Position numbers and translations under genes: made by a program. This document shows, one piece after another, positions 1 to 7,984 of a stretch of 58,517 bases of DNA. The notes beneath the pieces are model-generated. The model was given only the letters and a program-made list of their open reading frames with translations, did not search any database and was not told the DNA's origin. Numbering within the stretch: the stretch's first letter is position 1; each line of letters starts with the position of its first letter. Source of the stretch: Chitinophagaceae bacterium (GTDB taxonomy: Bacteria; Bacteroidota; Bacteroidia; Chitinophagales; Chitinophagaceae); assembly GCA_020403455.1 (NCBI GenBank), contig JADBXP010000022.1, positions 1 through 58,517 on the forward strand, in the 5' to 3' direction.

Positions 1-141
1 GGCCCACCCCTTGCTTTTTCGCCATAAAAAGTAAGGGGGTGCTACCCCCGATTTTGAAACAACTGATTTTTGGCTTGTAATCCTTTGCTGCAAGAGGTTA
101 TAGGCTATTTAACCCCGACTTTAGTCGGACAACAATGATTT
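1..141. repeat. Left copy of a perfect 141-bp terminal inverted repeat
   Basis: Bases 1-141 are the exact reverse complement of 58377-58517; the match stops at base 142. The element holds an imperfect hairpin (arms 7-19 and 26-38, one G-T pair), an overlapping alternative hairpin (GGGGGT 35-40, ACCCCC 44-49) and a short palindrome (CCGACT 115-120, AGTCGG 123-128). It overlaps the 3' end of the leftmost gene and supplies its last six codons and stop. Probably the edge of a dispersed REP-like repeat at which the assembly broke; its outer boundary is not visible. Confidence 0.95.
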
Positions 142-1257
142 AGTATCAAGTGCTTTCAGTTTATCTTTAAAGTAAGGAGAGCTAGGATAATATTTCAACG
201 CCATATTTAATACTTTTCTTGCTTTTATCGGATCAGGGTACCTGTCAGGCGAAGTAAGATAATGAACAAGAATTTCAAAGATATCATATGGCGGATTCAT
301 TTTTAAACCAATTTCCGACTCAATCTCTTTAAAATGCGACTCAATTAAGTCGGGGTCTTTCATGTAATCAAAATGACTTTTATGGTAGCCATTAAAAATA
401 AACAGCAGTCCATTGTACCAACTCAACATGGGTATAGAAGAATGGTCTGTGTTGGGTATATAATCTACTTTGTATTGAAGGTTTTTTGAATGGATTCCAC
501 TCATAGCTTTGCCGATATTAAAAATGGCATTTGAATGAAATTGGAGTCGGCCTCCATAACTAATAGAATCAATCACACTTACATAGTACTTGCGCATCTT
601 ATCTGCAGGTAAGTTTTTTAGTAATGTTGGTGCTTCATTGACATACTTTGCGCTATCCCACCATAAGCTGGGGTCAATTGATATCGTCGCATTAAATAAT
701 TCAGGATGGTTTAAAAATGTATAAGTAGTAGTTAAACCTCCGAGAGAATGTCCAATGTAAATTCTAAATGGATTTGTTCTATAATGTTGTTCGATATAAG
801 TAAATACATCTTCCTTTAAAAATTGTAAGAATTTTTCACCACCTCCACTGCCTTGCATCATAAGTTTTTGTTCCGGTGTTTTTGCTTTCTCTCCATCCGG
901 TTGTCTTGTTGATGCGATAGGTGTCAGGTCGCGAAATCTTTTTTCCGTATCTACTCCTACAATAATCATTTCTGGAATTTGATAGTTCACATGGTCTTTC
1001 TCACTCATAAAACTTACAACGCCAGTGACTGGAAAAAAAGCTGACTTGCCATCCAGTACATATACTACAGGATAGGTTTGAGTTGATCCTGCTGCTTCAT
1101 TATAGGAGGCTGGAACCCTTATCCAGATTGTTCTTTCCTCCCCCATGATGCGGGAATTAAATTTTATTTGAACCCCATTTTCTACTGGTTCAGATTTAAA
1201 TTGCTGCGCTATGGATAGTATTGGCAGTAGAATTAAAAATATAATCGCTTTTTTCAT
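121..1257 (-). CDS. Exported alpha/beta-hydrolase esterase (esterase D-like)
   Basis: A 378-residue protein with a signal peptide ending near residue 18 (SIAQQ). The fold is that of the putative-esterase family (PF00756; relatives include ferric-enterobactin esterases and siderophore hydrolases). The nucleophile elbow GHSLGG places the catalytic serine at residue 171. The roughly 100 residues after the hydrolase core are unassigned, although this family often carries a C-terminal extension. It is the second gene of a minus-strand pair, 31 bp after the serine hydrolase. Its last six codons (K-S-L-L-S-D) and stop lie inside the terminal repeat, so the natural C terminus may have been changed by the repeat. 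Substrate unknown; probably periplasmic. Confidence 0.8.
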   Translation of the reverse strand: MKKAIIFLILLPILSIAQQFKSEPVENGVQIKFNSRIMGEERTIWIRVPASYNEAAGSTQTYPVVYVLDGKSAFFPVTGVVSFMSEKDHVNYQIPEMIIVGVDTEKRFRDLTPIASTRQPDGEKAKTPEQKLMMQGSGGGEKFLQFLKEDVFTYIEQHYRTNPFRIYIGHSLGGLTTTYTFLNHPELFNATISIDPSLWWDSAKYVNEAPTLLKNLPADKMRKYYVSVIDSISYGGRLQFHSNAIFNIGKAMSGIHSKNLQYKVDYIPNTDHSSIPMLSWYNGLLFIFNGYHKSHFDYMKDPDLIESHFKEIESEIGLKMNPPYDIFEILVHYLTSPDRYPDPIKARKVLNMALKYYPSSPYFKDKLKALDTKSLLSD

Positions 1258-1288
1258 ACAAGTATATGTTTATAAAATGGCTCTTAAA

Positions 1289-2368
1289 TTATTGTTTCAA
1301 ATTGCTAATTGCTTTTTCAAATTGATCAAGTAATTTATATGTAGCTATTCCAGCTGTACCATTACTCAGTGATATCAGTGTGTATCCATTTTGTAAATCA
1401 CGCACTATATTATTTTTAAATCCGTTCCAACTTCCCGAATGTGAAACTTTCTTTCCCGGTTCATTTATAATCCATCCAAGACCATAAACCATTTTGGGCT
1501 TTTCTAAAACAACTGTAGGCGTATAGGCCTCTAGTAAAATTGCTGGTTCAAGTACTTTGCCATCCCTCAATGCTTGATCCCATTTTTGTAAATCATGCAC
1601 GGTAGAATAAATATTTCCATCTCCCACAATTTCGTCTAGTGTAGTAAGATCATTTGCATTCCAACGACCATCTTTATATTTCATACCATATACCCTATTT
1701 TTTGGCGATTTAGGCATTTTTACTGTTTGAACATAAGTGTTTTTAAGTTTCAAAGGCTTGGTGATCTTATACTTTAATAATTCAGGATAGCTCATACCAC
1801 TGATTGTTTCAAGTACTTCCGACAGCACAGCATAACCCGTGTTGCAGTAGTTGAATTTTTCACCTGGTACTGAAGTTAAAGCAGGTTTATACTTTGATAA
1901 AAGGGCTAATAATTGATCATTCCCAATAGTATCTTTTATTTTAAGCGTATCATAAATCCAATCAAAATATTCAATCATTCCATGTGTATGATTGAGCAAG
2001 TGCCTAATAGTGATGTCTTTATATGGAAATATAGAAATATACTTACTTACTTGATCATCGATATTCAGCTTTCGCTCTTGTACATACATCAATATCAATG
2101 AAGATGTGAATGTTTTTGAAATGGATGCAAGATTGAAAGCAGACGATAAATTAAGTTGATGTTTTTTACTGCTATCTGTATAACCAATACTTTTTTCATA
2201 TAGTGTTATCCCGTCTTTTGCAAGAAGAATATTGCCATTGAACTCATGAAGTTGATGAAGGCTATCAATTGATTTATCAAATCTTTTAATAAGATGATCT
2301 ATTGATTGCGCTTGCAAAATAGTAAAACAACTCAATGAGATAAAAACACTCAAAAATGGTTTAATCAC
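1289..2368 (-). CDS. Exported serine hydrolase, class C beta-lactamase fold
   Basis: A 359-residue protein with a signal peptide (cleavage near LQAQS, residue 21). It belongs to the beta-lactamase/D-aminopeptidase family (PF00144): S82-I-S-K85 is the SxxK catalytic motif, YCN the second-motif tyrosine, and HSG near residue 310 replaces the KTG box, as is usual in esterase or peptidase members. Such proteins are often annotated as beta-lactamases but mostly cleave esters or D-amino-acid peptides. It is the first gene of a likely two-gene operon with the esterase downstream. No lipobox is seen, so a periplasmic location is likely. Confidence 0.82.
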   Translation of the reverse strand: MIKPFLSVFISLSCFTILQAQSIDHLIKRFDKSIDSLHQLHEFNGNILLAKDGITLYEKSIGYTDSSKKHQLNLSSAFNLASISKTFTSSLILMYVQERKLNIDDQVSKYISIFPYKDITIRHLLNHTHGMIEYFDWIYDTLKIKDTIGNDQLLALLSKYKPALTSVPGEKFNYCNTGYAVLSEVLETISGMSYPELLKYKITKPLKLKNTYVQTVKMPKSPKNRVYGMKYKDGRWNANDLTTLDEIVGDGNIYSTVHDLQKWDQALRDGKVLEPAILLEAYTPTVVLEKPKMVYGLGWIINEPGKKVSHSGSWNGFKNNIVRDLQNGYTLISLSNGTAGIATYKLLDQFEKAISNLKQ

Positions 2369-2519
2369 AGTGTACTATTTTTATAAATGTTTCCAATTTA
2401 TACGAGACTTAAACCTAAGAAAAAACATAGAAAACACCTAACAGAATTCGCTGTTATTTGAAAACCCCCCTCTTATATGATTGAAACCGGTTGACTTCGC
2501 TTGTCAAAAAAGTTGTGTT

Positions 2520-2745
2520 ATGAACTTTACCGTTTATGTATTCTACTCTGACCAGCAAAGAAGCACTACACCGGTTTTACAGGAAATTTTATAAAGCGGC
2601 TGAAAAGTCATATTGAATAAGGGGCCAAGTATTCAGCCTATTGACCTCCATGGGGCTCATTACCTAGAAAGACTTTGAAATGAGCTTAGCAGCTTTGCAA
2701 TTCGAGAAATGGCTCAAGAGTGCTTAGGGTTCGGTATTTATTACA
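2520..2745 (+). pseudogene. Decayed GIY-YIG endonuclease gene (copy A)
   Basis: Three reading frames together spell out a GIY-YIG nuclease. ATG 2520 starts MNFTVYVFYSDQ (the first Tyr motif). The frame shifts near 2560, and 2561-2617 read KHYTGFTGNFIKRLKSHIE (the YIG-type motif and catalytic Arg) up to TAA 2618. A further shift leads to 2671-2742, which read DFEMSLAALQFEKWLKSA (the catalytic Glu helix), then TAG 2725, then GSVFI. At least two frameshifts and several stops make the gene dead. No ORF long enough to be noticed survives, so an ordinary annotation would leave this stretch blank. Confidence 0.75.
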
Positions 2746-2865
2746 ACTTCACCACACTAGGTATATGCGATATATGCGGCGGTGATATAGTAGGACATAT
2801 CTTGCCTGATAAGTCAGGGACTTCCTCAAAATCGTGGATTCTTGCTTGTATCTGACTGAACTCTA

Positions 2866-2880
2866 CAAGGGTTCAATTCT
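2866..2880 (+). other. tRNA T-arm-like remnant downstream of the copy A GIY-YIG relic
   Basis: CAAGGGTTCAATTCT resembles the T-stem and loop of a tRNA (GGGTTCAA core), but no acceptor, D or anticodon arms can be folded around it, so it is not a tRNA gene. A similar AAGGGTTCAAGT occurs at 6115-6126 downstream of the second GIY-YIG relic. This suggests the two relics had a common tail. Confidence 0.4.
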
Positions 2881-2901
2881 TCCCAAAGACCTCGATGCTT
2901 A

Positions 2902-2927
2902 GCCAGGTTTTAATCCCGGCTTTTTTT
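2902..2927 (+). terminator. Rho-independent terminator-like hairpin
   Basis: GCCAGG (2902-2907), a 7-nt loop and CCCGGC (2915-2920) form a six-pair stem with one A-C mismatch, followed directly by seven T (2921-2927). It lies at the end of the decayed GIY-YIG unit and just upstream of the monooxygenase gene, so it would stop read-through from the relic. Confidence 0.55.
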
Positions 2928-2977
2928 ATCGAATGTAAATGAAGGACTATTTTTTATATTTGATAAAAGTATTTTGT

Positions 2978-4288
2978 ATGAAGAGAGTTTGTGTTATTGG
3001 TGCAGGCCCCTCCGGTATAACGGCCCTGAAAAATTTGATAGATCAAGGTTTGGATGCAGTTTGTTATGAAGTAAATACGCAAGTAGGAGGAAACTGGGTC
3101 TATAGTGAGCATATCGGGCACTCGAGCGTGTTTGAAACCACGCACATTATAAGTTCCAAAACCCTTTCGCAGTATGAAGATTTTACCTTCGATGATTTCG
3201 AAAAAGGGATGCCTGATTATCCTTCCCATGATCAATTAAGACGCTATTTTCAGGGATATGCTGCTCACTTTAAACTTTACCCTTACATTCAATTCCAAAC
3301 TTTGGTGAAATCTTGCGAATTAGACGAAACTAAAACCTGGGTTGTAAAAACAGAGAAGAACGGTATTGAAACAACAGAATGTTTTACACATTTAGTTGTT
3401 TGTAATGGTCACCACTGGCTGCCAAGAATGCCGCAATATCCAGGTGAGTTCACAGGTAAATTGATGCATTCACATGAATTCAAGAAGGCAGAACCGTTCA
3501 GAGATCAACGAATACTTGTAATTGGTGGTGGAAATTCTGCATGTGATGTTGCGGTAGAAACAAGTCGTGTGAGCAAGAAGACAAGTTTAAGCTGGAGAAG
3601 AGGTTACAGAATTGTACCCAAATTTTTGTTTGGCAAACCGAGCGACATAGTGGCATCGAGGTTAGCGTTTTTACCCACTAAGCTGAAGTTTTTCTTATCC
3701 GAATTATCTGTCAAAATTTTCTCTGGATCAAATAAAAATTACGGACTTCAGGAACCACAACATGCAATCACGGGAACGCACCCCACCGTAAATGAGGAAC
3801 TTTTATACAAAATTAGGCATGGCAAAATATTTCCAAAAGTAGACATTGATCACTTTGAAGGGAAGCATGTACATTTCAAGGATGGCACTGTGGAGGAATT
3901 TGATACGATCATCGCATGCACTGGTTATATTTTAGCACATCCTTTTTTCCGGAATGATTTCTTGAATTATAGCGAAGGAGATGTACCTCTATATTTAAAA
4001 ATGTTGCATGAAAAATATGAAAATCTTTTTTTCGTGGGGATGTTCCAGCCGCTGGGTTGCATTTGGCCGGGAGCTGAATTGCAAAGTAAGATAGCGGCGA
4101 GGGCAATTAAGGGACTTTGGCAAAGACCCCAAAACATCGCAGAATTATGTCAAAGTGAGGTAACACATCCTCATTTCAAACAAATAAAAACACCCCGGCA
4201 TACGATTACGGTGGACTTCCATTTATTTGTAAAGCAATTGAAAAAACACCTTCCGGTTAACTATGTCAGTAAAATGCCCGTTTCATGA
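2978..4288 (+). CDS. Flavin-containing monooxygenase
   Basis: A 436-residue FAD/NADPH monooxygenase of the FMO family. G8-A-G-P-S-G13 is the N-terminal FAD-binding motif, F158-T-G with HSHEF is the FMO fingerprint (FxGxxxHxxxF/Y), and G183-G-G-N-S-A is the NADPH-binding motif. An upstream in-frame ATG at 2939 would add 13 residues before the Rossmann strand; I chose 2978 because the FAD motif then starts at the usual distance. The stop overlaps the start of the next gene (ATGA). The partner alpha/beta hydrolase suggests oxidation of a ketone or amine to an ester-like product that is then hydrolysed; this is inference. Confidence 0.85.
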   Translation: MKRVCVIGAGPSGITALKNLIDQGLDAVCYEVNTQVGGNWVYSEHIGHSSVFETTHIISSKTLSQYEDFTFDDFEKGMPDYPSHDQLRRYFQGYAAHFKLYPYIQFQTLVKSCELDETKTWVVKTEKNGIETTECFTHLVVCNGHHWLPRMPQYPGEFTGKLMHSHEFKKAEPFRDQRILVIGGGNSACDVAVETSRVSKKTSLSWRRGYRIVPKFLFGKPSDIVASRLAFLPTKLKFFLSELSVKIFSGSNKNYGLQEPQHAITGTHPTVNEELLYKIRHGKIFPKVDIDHFEGKHVHFKDGTVEEFDTIIACTGYILAHPFFRNDFLNYSEGDVPLYLKMLHEKYENLFFVGMFQPLGCIWPGAELQSKIAARAIKGLWQRPQNIAELCQSEVTHPHFKQIKTPRHTITVDFHLFVKQLKKHLPVNYVSKMPVS

Positions 4289-4983
4289 GAGAAACGATTG
4301 TTTTTGTTCATGGTATGTGTCACGGCTCTTGGTGCTGGGAGGAGCAATTTATACCTTATTTCGAGCAGCAGGGGTATAATTGTATTAAGTTCAATCTTCC
4401 CGGGCATGAAACAGAAGGGAGTGTAAAGCGTATTTCATTTTCGCTCGGCGATTATGTCCAGGCCCTTCACAACGAGATAGAAAAATTAGATGAACCGCCC
4501 ATAATTATTGGACACTCCATGGGTGGAATGATTTTACAACATTTTTTAAAGACTGGATGCTGTAAAAAGGCTGTTTTAATGTCCTCGGTACCACCCTCCG
4601 GTGCCTTATTAGCTAGCTTTCGCGTGATATTTCGATATCCGGGTGTGATTCCATATTTACTTCTTGGAAATCTGCTAGGGGCCTTTACAAGATATCCTCA
4701 TTTGATGTTCAATAAGCCCTTCCTTACAGCGCTATATTCGCATCGAATGTGTGCTGAATCATTTAGGGCATATGTAGGTTTGTTTGTCCCTATATCACAC
4801 ACCTCGACTATACCCATATTAGTATTAGGTGGTTCAAAAGATAAACTTATCACTATTCGTGAACTTGAAAGTACAGCTAATCACTACAACGCGAAACTTA
4901 CAATAATAGATGGCGGATCGCATGACCTAATGCTAGACGAAGATTATGAAAAATCAGCACATGCAATTGAAAACTGGATTTAA
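4285..4983 (+). CDS. Alpha/beta hydrolase (small cytosolic esterase/lipase)
   Basis: A 232-residue protein without a signal peptide. It has the HGMCHGSWCW oxyanion-hole strand (residues 9-18), GHSMGG with nucleophile Ser78, a strand ending GGSKD that probably holds the acid, and GGSHD near residue 213 with the catalytic His. It resembles the MenH/pheophorbidase-like or methylesterase group. The four-base ATGA overlap with the monooxygenase gene implies translational coupling and a shared pathway, perhaps cleavage of the ester or lactone made by the monooxygenase. Substrate not predictable. Confidence 0.8.
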   Translation: MRETIVFVHGMCHGSWCWEEQFIPYFEQQGYNCIKFNLPGHETEGSVKRISFSLGDYVQALHNEIEKLDEPPIIIGHSMGGMILQHFLKTGCCKKAVLMSSVPPSGALLASFRVIFRYPGVIPYLLLGNLLGAFTRYPHLMFNKPFLTALYSHRMCAESFRAYVGLFVPISHTSTIPILVLGGSKDKLITIRELESTANHYNAKLTIIDGGSHDLMLDEDYEKSAHAIENWI

Positions 4984-5138
4984 TCATTATTCATTATACA
5001 ATTGCCTGTTTATTTATCAGCATTGTATATTGGTATGCTTATCTATAGTTCAACAAAATCATTAACCTTGCCAGGTAGAGAAGGATGATTTTTGGCATCA
5101 GAGTAGTTCGTATATTGAATGCTATATACACGTGAATC

Positions 5139-5645
5139 ATGGAGATACAAAATAGTACAATTGAAGATCTAGATTTTATTCTTGAACTATATAAGTCCGC
5201 TACAACTTATCAAAAAGAAAGATATAGTAGTCATTGGCCGATTTTTGATCGAGAGATGGTGATGAATGAAATCAAAGAAAACAGACAATGGAAAATGATA
5301 GTTGATGGGTCTGTTGTTTGTATTTGGGCTACTACTTTTTCTGATCCTTTGATTTGGGAAGAGAGGAACGTAGACCCTTCAGTATATATTCATAGAATAA
5401 CCACTCATCCCAATTTCAGAGGTAGGGGATTTGTTCATCAAATCGCAGCGTGGTCTAAAATGTATGCGATTGAAAATGGCAAGAAGTTTATCCGCATGGA
5501 TACGGTAGGAGAGAACCATCAACTTATCCAACATTACACCGGCTGTGGATTTGACTTTTTGGGTTTATTTCAATTGACCAACACAGTCGGACTTCCAGCA
5601 CATTATCATCATGCAGTGGTGAGTTTATTTGAGTTGAAGGTGTAG
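5139..5645 (+). CDS. GNAT-family N-acetyltransferase
   Basis: A 168-residue protein. The acetyl-CoA-binding core is visible as HRITTHPNFRGRGF (motif A, with the RGxG-type turn), followed by an alpha helix and the NHQLIQHYTGCGF segment typical of the GNAT C-terminal half. No membrane or export signal. It lies 155 bp after the hydrolase, so it may have its own promoter. Substrate (amine, amino acid or antibiotic) unknown. Confidence 0.8.
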   Translation: MEIQNSTIEDLDFILELYKSATTYQKERYSSHWPIFDREMVMNEIKENRQWKMIVDGSVVCIWATTFSDPLIWEERNVDPSVYIHRITTHPNFRGRGFVHQIAAWSKMYAIENGKKFIRMDTVGENHQLIQHYTGCGFDFLGLFQLTNTVGLPAHYHHAVVSLFELKV

Positions 5646-6158
5646 TTCTATTTTTTTACAACCATTTTGTTATAGATCAGAACAGACCTATGCGTATAAA
5701 AGTGAATTAGACTTTAAAGTGGCTGTTAGATAATTGTAACGACAAATCCACCCAGCCTGTTATCAAAATGACGGGACTTTACCATAGATACTAGCAAGAG
5801 GGGACGCTTATTTTCCTTCAATAGTTGCCTTACTTACAAAGTATTTATTGTTCATAATTCATCTGAAATTAAACTGATCATACGGAATGCAGTTTTCTAT
5901 TTTCTTTTTTATCCAAAAAGCATACGATTATGTGATTTACAGTTGATATGTTGTATTCCATACCAGACAAAACACATTATATTGGTTTTGTCGGTAACCT
6001 CATAGAAGCATATTGAATGACGAAATGAATGGACTGCCACATTTCGGATATGGCGGATTTATCTACAGAATGATTGAAAAAATAGGATCTTATATACTAC
6101 GTGTAATGGTTGAAAAGGGTTCAAGTGACTGCATTGATAAAAATATTGGCACACCTGC
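5646..6158. other. 513-bp non-coding interval
   Basis: No intact gene is seen. The interval holds the second GIY-YIG relic (about 5940-6020), an 8-bp inverted repeat (GACAAAAC 5966-5973, GTTTTGTC 5985-5992) that lies within that relic, and a T-arm-like AAGGGTTCAAGT at 6115-6126. It lies between a plus-strand and a minus-strand gene end. The first 280 bp show nothing recognisable. Confidence 0.6.
5940..6020 (+). pseudogene. Decayed GIY-YIG endonuclease fragment (copy B)
   Basis: Reading 5941 onward gives TVDMLYSIPDKTHYIGFVGNLIEAY before a stop; this contains the HYIG motif and the GN(L/F)I segment that follows it in GIY-YIG nucleases, and matches the core of copy A at 2561-2600 (HYTGFTGNFI). 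A one-base shift upstream would also restore the first Tyr motif (YVVxYS). The catalytic Arg and Glu portions are not recognisable. A short fragment, so the call rests on the motif and its likeness to copy A. Confidence 0.55.
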
Positions 6159-7793
6159 CTACGTCTGAATAACCCCAACATTGTAACGTTCAGTAATAGG
6201 AGCATGATTGGCAGCTTCTATACCCATACTCACTATTTTTCGTGTTTCGGCAGGGTCAATTACACCATCTACCCAGAGCCTGGCAGCTGCATAGTAAGGA
6301 CTTAGTTGTTCATTGTATTGTTTCAAAATTTTATCCAATAATTCTTTTTTTTCTTCAGTGCCAATGGCTACGCCCTTTCCTTTTAACGCAGCTTCTTGTA
6401 TTTGTAGCAAAGTATTACCTGCTGCAGCACCACTCATCACCGCTATTTGAGCAGTTGGCCATGCATAGATAAGACGGGGGTCATATGCTTTTCCACACAT
6501 AGCGTAATTGCCGGCTCCATAACTATTGCCAATTATAAAAGTAAATTTTGGCACCACTGAATTCGCCATAGCATTGACCATTTTGGCCCCGTCTTTAATT
6601 ATTCCGCCTTGTTCAGATCTGCTACCAACCATAAATCCAGATACATCTTGAAAAAATACCAAAGGAATTTTTTGTTGGTTACAATTCATAATAAATCTAG
6701 CTGCTTTATCGGCAGCATCACTATAAATAACACCACCCATTTGTAGCTCAGGCTTGCCACCTGGCTTTTTTGCTTTTACTATCTCTCTTTGATTGGCAAT
6801 AATTCCTACAGACCAGCCGTCAATTCGAGCTAGTGCACAGATTATGCTTTTTCCATAGTCTTTTTTATATTCTTCCAAGCTGCCCTCATCAACAATAGTC
6901 TCCAATACCACGAGCATGTTGTATGGCTTGGTTCTGTCTATCGGCACTATTTTATATACTTCCTCCGGTTTTATTTTAGGTGAAATTGCTTGTTTCCTGT
7001 CAAAACCAGCCTTTGTATTGTGTCCAATTTTATCTATAACATTTTTTATTGCATCTAAGCATGCTTCGTCATTGGGATATTTGTTATCTGTGACTCCTGA
7101 TATTTCAGAATGGGTAGAGGCTCCTCCTAAAGTTTCAGCATCAACTTCTTCGCCTATGGATGATTTCACCAAATACGGACCAGCTAAAAATACTGAACCT
7201 GTTCCTTCCACAATAAACGCATAGTCAGACATAATAGGCAAATAAGCACCCCCTGCAACACAACTTCCCATTATTGCGGCCAGCTGAGGAATTCCCATAG
7301 AAGACATGCGGGCATTGTTTCTAAATATTCTTCCAAAATGCTCCTTGTCGGGGAAAATCTCATCTTGCATGGGTAAATAGACACCAGCAGAATCAACCAA
7401 ATAAATGATTGGAATTCTATTGTCCATTGCAATTTCCTGGGCCCGTAAATTTTTCTTTCCGGAAATAGGGAACCATGCTCCGGCCTTTACAGTTGCATCA
7501 TTCGATACGATCACACAAAGTCTTCCTTTCACATAACCCAAAACACAAACTGCTCCCCCATTAACACAGCCACCCTCAGCTTGATAGAGTCCATCACCTG
7601 CAAATTTGCCTATTTCCACGTATTCTGTATTTGTATCCAATAGATACAATATGCGTTCCCAAGCAGTTAACTTCCCTCTTTCTTTATGTTTTTTTATTTT
7701 TTCAACGCCTCCACCCAACTTCAGCGTTTCAGTTTTGTTGTGTAAGTGTTCTAGAAGCTCAATCATTTTGTTTGTATTTGATTGGTGAATCAA
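6159..7793 (-). CDS. Acyl-CoA carboxylase, carboxyltransferase (beta) subunit, methylcrotonyl-CoA type
   Basis: A 544-residue biotin-dependent carboxyltransferase. It moves CO2 from carboxybiotin to an acyl-CoA. Hallmarks are SNDATVKAG, YLVDSAG, GSCVAGGAYLP, FLAGPYLVK and the C-terminal GNSYGAGNYAMCG region with the second oxyanion-hole glycines. Length and motifs fit the MccB/propionyl-CoA carboxylase beta group. The genes opposite it (acyl-CoA dehydrogenase, HMG-CoA lyase, enoyl-CoA hydratase) make 3-methylcrotonyl-CoA the best substrate guess. The biotin carboxylase/carrier alpha subunit is not in this window and must be encoded elsewhere. A second in-frame ATG at residue 10 is an alternative start. 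It is divergent from the dehydrogenase across 191 bp. Confidence 0.85.
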   Translation of the reverse strand: MIHQSNTNKMIELLEHLHNKTETLKLGGGVEKIKKHKERGKLTAWERILYLLDTNTEYVEIGKFAGDGLYQAEGGCVNGGAVCVLGYVKGRLCVIVSNDATVKAGAWFPISGKKNLRAQEIAMDNRIPIIYLVDSAGVYLPMQDEIFPDKEHFGRIFRNNARMSSMGIPQLAAIMGSCVAGGAYLPIMSDYAFIVEGTGSVFLAGPYLVKSSIGEEVDAETLGGASTHSEISGVTDNKYPNDEACLDAIKNVIDKIGHNTKAGFDRKQAISPKIKPEEVYKIVPIDRTKPYNMLVVLETIVDEGSLEEYKKDYGKSIICALARIDGWSVGIIANQREIVKAKKPGGKPELQMGGVIYSDAADKAARFIMNCNQQKIPLVFFQDVSGFMVGSRSEQGGIIKDGAKMVNAMANSVVPKFTFIIGNSYGAGNYAMCGKAYDPRLIYAWPTAQIAVMSGAAAGNTLLQIQEAALKGKGVAIGTEEKKELLDKILKQYNEQLSPYYAAARLWVDGVIDPAETRKIVSMGIEAANHAPITERYNVGVIQT

Positions 7794-7984
7794 CTATTAA
7801 GTTAGTTCTTTTTTGAAAGCCGAATGCTATAGAACATTCTCTTTTATCATTATTTTAAAAATAAAATTGTTAAATGTAATTGATTAAATAAATTTTGATC
7901 AATAATGAGTAAATTGTAAATGTAGAAAACAAAAAGTGAACTTAATTTTAATAATTCCAACAACAACAAATAAAATTAGCAGCA

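Noticed and set aside
1..141. End of a true linear replicon or insertion sequence
   Set aside because: No transposase, telomere or replication gene is near either end; the exact 141-bp match suits an assembly graph node better.
2860..2920. A complete tRNA or tmRNA gene
   Set aside because: Only a T-arm-like segment is present; no D arm, anticodon arm or acceptor stem can be built.
5966..5992. GACAAAAC/GTTTTGTC as a terminator or operator
   Set aside because: The stem lies within the GIY-YIG relic coding sequence, has an 11-nt loop and no T tract; probably incidental.
6024..6164. A 47-codon frame (MNGLPHFGYGG...) at the end of the 5646-6158 gap
   Set aside because: Lies in the decayed GIY-YIG region and reaches into the 3' end of the carboxylase gene; no recognised homology.
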